From Eublepharis macularius (lineage: Eukaryota > Chordata > Lepidosauria > Squamata > Eublepharidae), in NCBI RefSeq assembly GCF_028583425.1, contig NC_072805.1, positions 12,658,001 through 12,722,000 of the forward strand: a DNA stretch of 64,000 nucleotides, in the 5' to 3' direction. A program made the translations under genes and the position numbers. This document shows, one piece after another, positions 1-25,000 of the stretch. The notes beneath the pieces are model-generated. The model did no database searches, had not been told where the DNA came from, and worked only from the letters and a program-made list of their open reading frames with translations. Every line of letters starts with the position of its first letter. Positions within the stretch are counted from its first letter, which is position 1.

Positions 1-244
1 TGGGGTCACCCCCTCCCAGAGTGGAACGAAAGCCTCAAATGACAGCAGCCAAGTCTGGTGCCACGGGGCTGTGGCCCACTAAACAGCAGTACAGTCATAC
101 TTTCCTGCTGCCCTTCTATAGCTAAAAGCCATTACTTATGATTAAGAAGTTCAGCTACTCTACTAATCCAAGTCCGGCCACGTTTCCTGAGTCAGGTTAA
201 TGGTAGGAAGGGGAAGGACTCTGAACACACAGACAGAGAGAGGA

Positions 245-330
245 AGTTTTAATGGCAGAGTGGGGATTCAAACTTGGATCTCCCAGATCCTAGCCTGACA
301 CTTTACCCACTATACTATGTACCTCCAAGT
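245..330 (-). repeat. tRNA-derived SINE fragment
   Basis: Reverse orientation of the lizard SINE 5' region: a reversed B-box-like stretch (GGGATTCAAACTTGG) and the end ACTTTACCCACTATACTA. It sits in GOT2 intron 9. Nothing else is recognised in 1-565. Confidence 0.55.
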
Positions 331-445
331 ATACAGGATAAAGCTTCCCAATACAGGGGGACTGATGCAGATTTATTGACTTTTGGTATCCTATTAGGTC
401 AAGCTTAAAAATCAAGTCTAATCAGGAGTGGCAAGGATTCGCTTA

Positions 446-14649
<14,204 letters not shown>

Positions 14650-14875
14650 GGCTTGCGACCGCTGCCTGCCTTCGCCTCGCCTCGCCTCTGAGCCCGGGCC
14701 GGGGAAGAGGCGGGGCTCGGCGGCGTCGGGCGGGACGGAAGCGCCACAGCTCCATCGCCCGGCCTGACGGACCCGTCGCAAGAAGAGGCGGCGCTGTGGC
14801 GGGGCTCAGGCTTGGCGGCCACCGAAAGACCCGCAGGAAGATCGCGGGAGGCGCGAGGGGGTCGGGCGTGTTTGG

Positions 14876-14960
14876 ATTTATTCCTCTTCTTCTTAGGCCG
14901 CCTTTCTCAGGGAGGCTCCAGATGGGTTACAAAGTAGAGAAAGAGGCGGGAAATGGGATC
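14876..14960 (-). repeat. SINE 3'-end fragment
   Basis: TTATTCCTCTTCTTCTTAGG, CCGCCTTTCTCAG and GGGTTACAAAG match the reversed SINE 3' domain. It lies just upstream of GOT2. Confidence 0.4.
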
Positions 14961-15000
14961 CTAGAGTGGAGGATGTGGAATGTGCACATTATAGTAATTC

Positions 15001-15208
15001 TAACAGCCAAGCTACAGGTGACGCCTTACACAGGTTGGACACTTGTCAGCTTCCCTCAAGTTTTGATGGGAAATGTAGGCTTCCTAGTTTTACAGCTTGG
15101 CTCTCCATTACAGCTGCAAGACCAGGACGCCTACATTTCCCATCAAAACTTGAGGGAAGCTGACAAGTGTCCAACCTGTGTCAGGTGTCACTTGTAGCTT
15201 GGCTCTAA
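15001..15208. mobile_element. Palindromic MITE
   Basis: Near-perfect inverted arms of about 85 bp: AGCCAAGCTACAGGTGACG at the left and its complement ending CTTGTAGCTTGGCT at the right; the inner parts of the arms carry CCCTCAAGTTTTGATGGG. A loop of some 40 bp. The AGAGCCAA-like ends resemble those of the 1031-1439 element. No clear target duplication. Confidence 0.7.
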
Positions 15209-15329
15209 GAGTGCCAAATGGAAGGACAACGCCAGGTACAAGGTGACCTCAAGTACAAGAAATGCAATGAACCGCGCCAGAGGTTAGCAATATGGCCGAC
15301 ACTAGCGCTGGAGGACCTGGAATTTGAAA

Positions 15330-15770
15330 CTAAATGGCAGGCTCATTCGCAATAGAGACTCGTTGGACCCTGAAGAAAGCTGACAGGAAGAAAATGGATT
15401 CATTGGAAATGTGGAGGAGAGTTTTGCGGATACCATGGACGCCCAAAAAGACAAATAAGAGGCTACTAGGTCAAATCAAGACGGAGTTCTTGGAAGCTAA
15501 AATGACAAAACTGAGGCTATCATACTTTGGTCACATCATGAGAAGACAAGACTCACTGGAAAAGGTGATAAATTATGCTAGGAAAAGTAGAAGGCAGTAG
15601 GAAAAGAGGAAAACGAGATGGCTTGGCTCAATAAAAGAAGCCAGGTCCTCCAGTTTGCAGGATCTGAGCAGATCTGTTAATGATAGGTTGTTTGGGAAGT
15701 CTCTCATTCATAGGGTCGCCGTAGGTCGGAGGCGGCTTGACAGCACATAATACACACACATATATTCATT
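15330..15770 (+). mobile_element. Bov-B (RTE) LINE 3' end with RT C-terminal remnant
   Basis: An 88-codon frame at 15334-15600 reads LRLSYFGHIMRRQDSLEK, typical of the C-terminal region of Bov-B reverse transcriptase, then stops. It is followed by the Bov-B 3' UTR hallmark CATAGGGTCGCCGTAGGTCG, GCGGCTTGACAGCAC and an ACACACAC tail. The copy is 5' truncated and inactive. Confidence 0.8.
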
Positions 15771-16147
15771 ATTCTTCTGGAGCCCTGAGGAAGGCTCCTC
15801 AAATTCCAGGAGACAAAGAATCTCATTTGATTTATGATAGCAGGCTTTGCTTTTCCCTCTTTCCCTCTCCCCAAATGTAATTTTCTGGGTAACAAGGCAA
15901 ATGGTTTTTCTTTCTGTTGTATCTGAGGAAGTGACCTCTGACTCGCAAAACCTCACACTGGAATAAATGTTAGACTTTCAGGTGCCACTGGACTTTTGTT
16001 TTGCTACAATACACTAACATAGCCACCCCACTGCAAATATCTCAAAAGACTGACAGAATCCATTCCAGCATAAGCGTGCCTCAATCAGAGCTCATTTCCT
16101 CACAGGCAAGAATATTCAAGATGGATAGCCATGTTACTCTGTCTGTA

Positions 16148-16250
16148 ACAGTAGAAAAAAGCAAGAGTCCAGTAGCACCTATAAGACTAACAACATTTGT
16201 GGTAGGGTAGGAGCTTTTATGAGTCACACAGCTCACTTCTTCAGATACCA
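16148..16250. repeat. Amniote interspersed repeat, GTCCAGTAGCACCTATAAGA
   Basis: AAGAGTCCAGTAGCACCTAT, GACTAACAACATTTG, TGAGTCACACAGCTCACTTC; further pieces at 15965-16020 and 16390-16490. Same family as 5588-5712. Confidence 0.5.
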
Positions 16251-16496
16251 GATTATTGTAGTGAGAATATAGAGGTGAGAATATTGTTAGCCAAGGTGCT
16301 GCTGGACTTCTGTATTATTTTTGCTACAAAAGACTAGCGCATGTACTTAACATAATTCTAGAGGGGAAGTCCTGTTAGTCTGTCACAGCAAAACAAAACA
16401 GGAGTTCAGTGGCATCTTAAGGACAAACAACACTTATTCCTGTATGAGACTTCATGAGTCGGAGCTCTCTTCATCAGATGCATTGAAGCGTACATC

Positions 16497-16733
16497 TATT
16501 TATTTATACCTCAGATCTATTTATTTATTTATACCTCACTTTTCTCCCCTCTGGGTACATAAAGCAACTTACAACATCATTCTACCCTCCTGTTTTTATC
16601 CTCACAACAACCCTGTTGGGAAGACTAGGCTGAGAGAGAGACTAACACCCAAGATTGCCCACCAAGCTTCTGTGTCAGAGCGGGGATTCAAACCTGGGTC
16701 TCCCAGTTTCTAGTTCAACTACTACATCAAAGG
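16497..16733 (-). repeat. tRNA-derived SINE
   Basis: Reverse copy: TTTATTTATACCTCACTTTT, CCTCACAACAACCCTGTTGG, reversed B box GGGATTCAAACCTGGG and CTAGTTCAACTACTACA. A diverged copy of the family at 17738-17985. Confidence 0.65.
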
Positions 16734-17737
16734 AAGCAAGCTCTGACTCATGAAAACTTGCGCTGGAATAAATTTGTTAGCAGGAAGGGTAAACGAGCTT
16801 TTTGGTCTCAATGCACAAAAACATCACAATGTCTACTCCTGGAGATGCCAAGAATCTACAAATAGAATGAGAAAGGGAGGTGGTCCAACACACTTGGGAC
16901 AAGCCACGCTCCTGAGGCATTGCTTAGGAAATCAAGCCAAGGACAGTGGTCAAGCATGCCACTGTTCAACATGCGTGCCAGGAGTTTCCTACCCCTGGTC
17001 TGTAAGGTGCCACTGCTACTGCAGACTAACACGGCTACACCTTTGGAATTAGTTAATACATTTTTATCCCTTCGTTCTTCCAAGAGGCTCAGGGCACTAT
17101 ACCTGGCTCTCTCCTCCTCCATTTTATCCACTCAATGACCTGATGATACAGGTTAGGCCAAGAGAGTGACTCATCGTTGATTGGAGATCCATCCATTTTT
17201 ATTTTAAAAACAAACTCTGTGGGTATCTATTTGCATGTGGAGGGTAGGGAGAGTAATCCCCTCAGTGTAATTTTCCTGATCTGAAAAGGCTGTTTGACCC
17301 ATTGGGATAAACAAAGATTCTTTTAAAAATATGAATGACATCTGAATCCTCCCCAGTATTACTCCACACGAAGCTTTTTCAAATCTTTGGTCTTTTGCCT
17401 CCAGCCTCAGCTTGTGTGGTAGCATGTTGTCAGTCTCTCTCAGCCTATACCGATCTATAAAATGGGAATGATAGGGAACCTTCAGTCTGGTTCTGTAACG
17501 CAGATTGTTGTGCAGGACTGAGGAGGAAGATTCTCAGCCGGCGTTGTCTGTCTGTCACATCTCAGATCTCTCTTTCATCCTGACTCCAAGGAGCTTGGGG
17601 TGGCCCACATGGTCTTCTGTATCAGCTTGTGAATTTCTCTAGATTGCCTGCCTGCCTGCCTGCTGTTGCAAGGAAATGAATGCCTAGCAGGGATGGAGAG
17701 AGATAAAGTGTCAGTGGTGCATGCGCTCAGGAAAAGA

Positions 17738-17985
17738 ATTATTTACTTCATTTGTATTGTTTATTCTTATTTATTAACAGAATTTATAACTTGCCTTTTC
17801 CCCAATGGGAACCCAAAGCAGTCTCCTTCATTTTATCATCACAACAGCCCTGTGAGGAAGGTTAGGCTGGGAGCGTGTGATGTCCCAAATGTCACCCAGC
17901 AACCTTCCATGGCAGAGTGAGGGATTTGAATCTGGGGTCTCCCAGATCCTAGTCCAATCTTCTAAACACTATACCACACTTTATT
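17738..17985 (-). repeat. tRNA-derived SINE
   Basis: Reverse copy: AACTTGCCTTTTCCCCAATG, CACAACAGCCCTGTGAGG, GGGATTTGAATCTGGGG, CTAAACACTATACCACA. Intergenic between GOT2 and CALB2. Confidence 0.65.
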
Positions 17986-18070
17986 TGTTACTGTAGTTTC
18001 CTAACAAACAAACACTTTTATTTTCCCAAGTCTTCCTGCAGTCCTCCCCCACCCCCGTACCTCCCTCTCA

Positions 18071-18631
18071 TGTTTGCTTTGCCATTGCCGCTATATTTTC
18101 TCTGTCGCCCGAAGGCGGCTGGGCCAGACAGCCAATGCCTTCCTGCTTCAAACCACAAGAAGAGAGACCGAGACTTCGAGCGGTACAAGCTGCTGCTTTA
18201 TTAAAGTACACGGGCCCGTGGGTGCCTAGAAGGAACCCAGAGGCTTCCTGAACACACATTTTTATAGACTTCAAATCACTACTAATAATTGACAGATTCT
18301 AAGCATCCTATCCCCGTCCGCAGTTTCCCTCTCCCTTTCCCCATAGGCTGAGGTACTTGGGAGTTACACCTTTCCGGTTTTCGCCTAAAACTCCGCCTTA
18401 GTTTACATCTCCCACTCCTCTGATTGCGAAACCCCTTACTCATATTTGTCTTTTACCATACATGTCACACATTAGCACACACATACACCTCTTCTAGCTT
18501 AACCACAGAGAGACCTAGTTTTCGCTTTACTTCCTCAACTATATGTCTGCATATATCTATTTTTAAATGATTGAAACCATCGGTTTCCTTCTAAAAGCTA
18601 GCTAGTGGTTGCTTATATATCTTTGGTTAAC
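18071..18631 (-). repeat. Endogenous-retrovirus-like LTR
   Basis: On the minus strand it reads TGTTAACC at the start, a TATA box TATAAAAA (about 18258-18265), then AATAAA (18197-18202), a CTCGGTCTCTCTTCTTG region and a CA end: the U3-R-U5 order of a retroviral LTR. No internal region is seen on either side and no clear target duplication, so the boundaries are inferred. Treated as an isolated LTR. Confidence 0.5.
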
Positions 18632-19196
18632 ATATTGGGGGTTCTGAGACAGAAGAGAACAATATAATCTTTTTGTTTTCTGGTCCTGGTCTACATCTCA
18701 ACCCGCTTCTCATTTTTGAAAGGATCATATTTAACAGCTGTGAGAAGTGGAACCTTCATATTGTCCAAAAGGCAGTCTCCGTATCAGTGAGGAACTGCAC
18801 CCGCTACCGTCCTGGGATGACAATTAGGCCTAGAGGAAGAGGGCTGGTGTGTGTGTGGTTTTTCTGCTCATTCTGACTGCTGCTGCTTCCTTGTTTGAAC
18901 CCTCCCCTGGGCCCAATCCCCACCTTGGGAAGGTGGAAACGGGCAAGGTCAGCCAGGAGGAAGAGGAACAGCTGCTGCCAGTGTCTACTGGCATTAAAAT
19001 GTGGCTTTAAAACATGAATGCAAAAGGTGTGTAAACATAACTCTTTGCCCAAAATACAGATTGGTAAGAATGCCAAGTATTTGTGATCTTTTCCACTAGG
19101 CTCATTAAATGGTTGCGTAAGAATTTACAGCAATACACAGTATACAGTAGTGCAGTCTATAGTCCTCCTTATCCCTTTACCAATGCATCTCTGAAC

Positions 19197-19512
19197 CAGG
19201 GCTTTTTTCTGGGAAAAGAGGTGGTAGAACTCAATGATGGAACTCAGGACCGCACAATGATGTCATTTTGGGTCAGCTGGAACATGGGGGGAGTTTTTAA
19301 AAGTTTAAATTGCCCTTGGTGAAAATGGTCACATGGCCAGTGGCCCTGCCCCCTGATCTCCAGACAGAGGGGAGTTTAGATTGCCCTCCGCACGGAGGGC
19401 AACCTAAACTCCCCTCTGTCTGGAGATCAGGGGGCGGGGCCACCGGCCATGTGACCATTTTCAAGAGGTGCCGGACCTCTGTTCCACCGCGTTCCTGCTG
19501 AAAAAAGCCCTG
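19197..19512. mobile_element. Non-autonomous hAT element, CAGGGCTTTTTTC family
   Basis: Ends CAGGGCTTTTTTCTGG and CTGAAAAAAGCCCTG; target duplication CTCTGAAC / CTTTGAAC (one mismatch; 19189-19196 and 19513-19520). The centre is a large palindrome with GATCTCCAGACAGAGGGGAG and its complement. Related copies at 32731, 60778, 62207 and 63158. Confidence 0.85.
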
Positions 19513-20639
19513 CTTTGAACCATGTCCTTACAGTACAGCACTCCTGCTTCTGCTTTCTGTAGTTATCTACCTTGACCATTAGCTAAGTTCAAAACTTGCT
19601 GAAATAAGACAGTGTCACCAGGATCACAGCCCGTGTACTTGTTTGTTTTTATGGGCATAGATCCAATTCTCTTAAGATCAGGATGTGTGGCCTGTGGCCC
19701 CTTCTGCCCCGTGATGGTTATGGCTGTACAAAACTATACCTTGTTGACAACACAGTGCTGTTGTTTTATCCAGTCAGTTCCAAGCACCCTGTTTTAATTA
19801 CGCATTACGAGATTTCTTCTACTGGTATGTTTAAGTGACTTGTTACTTCATGTTGTTCAGTGCGATGCCTGTCATTCCTTACAGTTCTAGCGGGACATAA
19901 ATATCCGTAGTGTCCTTTCTGTGCTGCAGGCTTGGGAGCTCTCTGGAGCACGTGTAGTGGCTGGCTGGCATTTCAGTCTGTCAGGCCACCAGATGCTGCT
20001 ACAGCTCCTCTTGTGCTCTTGACAGTCAGCAGGCTGAACTGGAGTACGCTCAACCAATTTCCCCATAGACAACAAGGAAGGGAGCAGAGAAAGCGTCATC
20101 TGTTAGAAATAATTGCGGCGGTGGGAAAAAATGAATTAATTGATATGAAGATGATTGAAAACAAAAATAGAAAACATCGTAATGCTCTAATATACGTCAA
20201 GCGCACAGCCCTATTTGGAATATTCACAGTTCTGGTCAGGGATATTTTGGAGCTGGAACAAAGCGCACGAAAGGACAACTAAAATGAGAGAACTAATAGG
20301 ACATCTTTGTACTGAAGGACAGCTGCTGAGCAGATTGCCCACAGAGCAAGTGGCTGATGGCACTTTACCTCGTTCTGCCTTGCCAAACACTCATACAAAG
20401 CAAAGAAGAAAAAAGTGGTACCCAATCCTTCCCTTGCCAGCCCTGAACCTCCCATCCTTTCCACTGCAAACTACAATCTTGGTGGAAGGGATTCTCAGAA
20501 GAAAACAGACTGATCGGGGAAAGATTTTTTAAATTAATTTATTTTATTTTTATTTACTTTGAATTTCTATTCCGCCCTCCTCATGAAGCTCCTTCTCCTC
20601 CACCACCACTTACAGGTGGGTGTCTTGCAATGGAAAAGG

Positions 20640-20870
20640 AGCAGTTTCTAATTCTTTGTTTGTTTATTTATTTGTTTATAGACTGCCTTTCTTACTGAGA
20701 CTCAGGGTGGATTACACAGTGTGAATTAGTACAGTCAGTTTCAAGGACATTTCAATAAACAATGTAATAAGGCCTATACATGCAAATTTGCCAGGATTTA
20801 AAACCAGCAGAAATTAATACAGAATTGGGAAAATGTTGAAACAGAGCATAAGCAATTCTAAGAATGATAC
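20640..20870 (-). repeat. SINE 3'-domain family member
   Basis: CTGCCTTTCTTACTGAGACT, GGGTGGATTACACAGTGTG, TTGCCAGGATTTAAAACC; best-preserved copy of the family also seen at 880, 54015 and 63690. Confidence 0.55.
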
Positions 20871-20877
20871 ATTAAAC

Positions 20878-21110
20878 AAGTGGTTAAGAGCGGCAGGACT
20901 CTAATCTGGTTTGATTCCCCACTCCTCTGCTTGAAGCCAGCTAGGGTGACCTTGGGTTAGTCACAGCTCTCTCAGAGCTCTCTCAGCCCCACCCACCTCA
21001 CAGGATGATTGTTGTGGGGATAATAATAACACACTTTGTAAACTGCTCTGAATGGGCGTTATATTGTCCTGAAGGGTGGTATATATAACAAATTTTATTA
21101 TTATTGTTAA
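20878..21110 (+). repeat. Sauria-type SINE
   Basis: AGTGGTTAAGAGCGGCAGGA (A box region), TTTGATTCCCCACTCC (B box region), CAGAGCTCTCTCAGCCCCAC, TGGTATATATAAC and a TTATTATTATT tail. It ends 31 bp before the Gmr1-like retrotransposon. Confidence 0.8.
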
Positions 21111-21597
21111 CATTAAAGAACTAGAACTACCTGGTAGGATCTGTCCGGGGTCTGAGCCCCAGCCCCCAGACTTGACAAGAGGGAACAGCAGGGGACAAAA
21201 GGGTGGCAGCAACTCCACCCCCCAAGCCGGCAACCAGGGCCAGAACCTACCTACTCCATGGGGAAGGGGCAAAAGGCCAGTACCTCAGAGGGGTGGAGGG
21301 GGCAAGGAGAAACCAGCCAGCCCCACCCTCCAGGGGGAAGAGAGGGGGCTAAGCAGGCCGGAGGGAAAGGGACACAGCAGGGAGAAGGTGGGTCCAGCAG
21401 CAGCAACCCAAGCAGAGCCCTTACCTGGCAGGGAGAGGACGCCGCCGCTGCAGCCCAGAGCCACACCATGGCTAGAAGACAGCAGCCTGGCTCAGGAGTT
21501 GCTAGAAGCCAAGCCTCTCCAGGGGGGGCTGCCACAGGCATTCTGGGGGAGGAGATGGGTAACCCCGCCCAGCATTGCTGAGCAGGCAGCGCAGAAG

Positions 21598-21850
21598 CTG
21601 GCTAAGGCAGCTCCTCGTGAGCAGGGCCAGGCAAGCCCAATAGCACAGAGGCTGGCTGGGGCAGCTCCTCGTGAGCAAGGCCAGGCAAGCTCAATAGCAC
21701 AAGGGCTGGCTGGGGCAGCTCCTCGTGAGCAGGGCCAGGCAAGCTCAGTAGCTCAGAGGCTGGCTGGGGCAGCTCCTCGTGAGCAAGGCCAGGCAAGCTC
21801 AATAGCACAAGGGCTGGCTGGGGCAGCTCCTCGTGAGCAAGGCCAAGGAG
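21598..21850 (+). repeat. 54-bp tandem repeats in the 5' LTR
   Basis: Units start at 21598, 21652, 21706, 21760 and 21814 (last one shortened), each with GGCAGCTCCTCGTGAGCA. In one frame the unit reads as 18 residues with AAPREQGQAS. Units differ at a few positions, so the array is not freshly homogenised. Confidence 0.95.
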
Positions 21851-22014
21851 CCCTCAGCTGGGGATGGCTCACACTCAACCCCACCCTGCCAGCATGGCAA
21901 AAGGGCCCAGGAGGGATTAGTGGTCGGAGGGAAACACCTGGAGGAATGCACAGCTGGACCCAGTCAGGAGAGGGAACAAGCCTGGAAGGAGGGCGGGGTG
22001 GAGAAAGGAAACCC

Positions 22015-22020
22015 TATAAA
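22015..22020 (+). promoter_or_regulatory. LTR TATA box
   Basis: TATAAA in a CCCTATAAAGGG context; transcription would start near 22045, making 21142 to about 22045 the U3 part. The twin is at 26726-26731. Confidence 0.65.
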
Positions 22021-22066
22021 GGGTGGCTGGGAAGAGCTCTGTGGTGGTGGGTGTGAGTGAGGAGTG

Positions 22067-25000
22067 ATGATGTGGAGTGAGAGCAGTAGGATGCAAGGGT
22101 GGAGGCTTGGAGGAGAGTTCTGGAAGGAGGAGATGGAGGACACAGAGGGTAAGCAGGCCAGGTTGAGCAGGCCAGCGAGTGGACTGAGAGGGAGTCTGGG
22201 TGAGGTATACCGCCCCTCCTTCCACAGAGCAGGGTCCTGCAGAGTCCCTGGCCCCCCTGTGACGTCAGGAGCAGACCGCCCAGTGCCACGCCCAGCGGCA
22301 GCTGCGGCAAGCCCTGACAAGTTGGTGGCCCGTACGGGGAAAGACGTTCCGACGCAGGCGCCAGTCAAGGGGCGGCCTCCCAAGGCCGCCACCCCAGCGG
22401 AGCTCGGACTGTGGCTGGAGGAACGTCAGGATAGGATGTGGGGAAGGCTGGAGGCAGCCTACCCAGCTGCTCCAGCGGAACTAACACTGACAGCAGAGCC
22501 GCGGATGCAAGCCGGTGCGCTCACAGAGGCCTTGCCAAGGGTTTGCGCCTTCGTTTGGGAAAATAACCCACCGCCTGGCAAGCAGGTGCAGAGTCTATGC
22601 GCCACCGTGAGGATAGGCCGGCTGATCCTACAAGCCCTATTGGACTCCGGGAGTGCAGTCTCAGCAATTCAACCCCAGCTTCTCCCAGCTGCCACCCCAG
22701 TGCACCGCTGGATCCCGGTGACGGACGTGATGGGCCGCACCCAGCCGTATCCTACGGCCCTAATCACAATAGAGTACCTAGGGGTCTGCCACCAAATGGA
22801 AGTTGCCCGGGTAGCCCACCTGCCCGTGCCAGTGCTGCTGGGAAGAGACGCCCCAGGGTTCTTCAGGCTCCTCAAGCAGGCAACGGAGAAATTGGGAAGA
22901 GACACCCCCAGGAATGCCGTGCTGCTGCTGGAGGCGGCAGGGGAATTGGCAGGCCCTCAAGTTGCCACCGCTCTGCAAGTGGAGGAGGCCAACGACCCGG
23001 GCGAGGGTCCCTCTGTCAGACCAGGGGCAGAACCACAGGTTGAAGACCCAGCGGGACCCCCGGCAGACCGCCCATTCCGCGATGCCCAAGGGGCAGATGA
23101 GTCCTTGCAGCGCTTGCGAGAGACAGCCGCTCGTGAGGAGGAGCAGGTGCGGGATGAACGGAGGTCCCAGCGGCTCCCTCGCATCGAGAAGCAAGGAGGG
23201 GTTTGGGTTCGCCTAGCTCGTGCCCCAAGTGGCCAGGGGGAGGTCCGCCAGCTGTTGGTGCCGGCGGCCTACCGGGCCGAAGTCCTCCGCACGGCCCATG
23301 AGCATGCGTGGGCCGGGCATCTGGGGCACCACAAGACCCTGAAGAAGATCCTTGAACAGTTCTTCTGGCCCTCCGTGAATGCGGATGTGAAGGCCCACTG
23401 CCGCTCGTGTCCCACCTGCCAGCGGGTCGCAGCCCGCCGCCCACCGAAGGCCCCCCTCTCCCCGCTACCCGTCATGGAGACACCCTTCCAACGGATCGCG
23501 ATGGACTTCATTGGACCGCTGCCACGCACACCCCGGGGCCATCGCTTTGCCCTGGTGATTGTGGACTATGCCACGCGGTTCCCTGAGGTCATCCCGCTGA
23601 AAACCATGCAGACCCCGGGGGTGGTCCGGGCCCTGTCCAAGTTTTTCGCGATGGTGGGGCTGCCAGATGAAATCCTGACGGATCGAGGGGGCCCGTTCCG
23701 TGCCACAGCCATGCGCCAACTCTGCCGGAATTTGGGGATCCGGCAGGTGTTCACCTCGGCTTACCACCCTCAAACAGATGGTTTGGCAGAGCGGCTGAAC
23801 CAGACTGTCAAGGAGGCCCTGAAGAAGATGACACGGGACAAGCCTCACCAGTGGGACCTGTACATCGACCCGCTCATGTTCGCCCTCAGGGAGACCCCGC
23901 AGGCCTCCACTGGCTTCAGCCCATTCGAGCTGCTATATGGGCGCAAGCCACGAGGGATGCTCTCCCGGCTGACAGAACGCTGGGGGCCCCAGGCCAGCAA
24001 CCCTGCGCCCACCCCACAGGAGTACGTGAGCCAGCTCCGTGATCGGGTGCAACAGTCCCAAGCCGAGGCGAACCGCAGACTGACTCGCACCCAGGCAAAG
24101 CAGAAAGCCGCCTACGACCGGGGTGCACGGATGAGGACTTTCCAGGCTGGAGAGAAGGTCCTGGTGCACCACTCGGTATTTCCCAGAGAGGGAGGGGACG
24201 CTTGGAGGGGTCCCTACCCGATTCGAAGGGTGCTGGGCCCCACTACCTATGAAGTCCAGTGCGGGGTCGGCCGACGTCGGCGGAAGACCCTGCATGTGAA
24301 CCTCCTGAAGCAGTGGCACGAGCGCCCCGAAGAGGCGTGTGGCATGGCTGAGGACCCATTGGAGCTTCCTGACAGTGAGCTGCCGTGGACCTCTGAAGCC
24401 CCGGAGTTTGAGGCGCCCAAGGTGGACCCCCAGCTTGATCCAGCTCAACGGGCCCAGCTACGAGACCTCTGCGCACGGGTTCCCGGGGTCTTCTCCCGCA
24501 GGCCAGGCAGCACCAGCCTGATTCAACATGCCATCCCAACCAGCCCGGGGCAGACAGCCCGGGCTACCTGGCGCCCCATCCCCAGGAAGCGGTGGGAGGC
24601 AGTGGAGAAGGAGACAAATGAGATGCTCCGGCTGGGTGTAATCGAACCCTCACGGAGTGCCTGGAGGAGCCCGATAGTCCTGGTGCCCAAGCCAGATGGG
24701 ACCACTCGGTTTTGCATTGACTATCGCGAACTGAATAAGGTGGCCCAGTTCGACGCCTACCCCATGCCCCGAGCAGACGTGCTGGTGGACCACCTGGGGT
24801 CCGCCCGCTACCTGTCGGCCCTGGACTTAACAAAGGGCTACTGGCAGGTGCCCGTACGGCCGGAGGACCGGGAGAAGACGGCCTTTGCCACCCCCCAAGG
24901 CCTCTTCCAATTCAAGAAGATGCCGTTTGGCCTGCATGGGGCGGCGGCCACCTTTCAGCGGCTGGTGGACCAGGTGCTGGGAGAGTGCCGGGCGTACGCC

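Larger units (their letters stand above)
21142..22319 (+). repeat. 5' LTR of Gmr1-like element
   Basis: Starts TGTCCGGGGT and ends AGCCCTGACA. 1178 bp, GC-rich, with 54-bp tandem repeats (21598-21850), a TATA box (22015-22020) and a CRE octamer TGACGTCA (22260-22267). Several frames stay open across most of it. Copy two lies exactly 4711 bp downstream. Confidence 0.95.

Noticed and set aside
21598..21850. CRISPR-like array
   Set aside because: Units are contiguous 54-bp tandem repeats without unique spacers, in a eukaryotic LTR.
21142..22056. A 326-codon host protein gene on the plus strand
   Set aside because: It is LTR sequence repeated exactly 4711 bp downstream, open in several frames because of GC-rich repeats.
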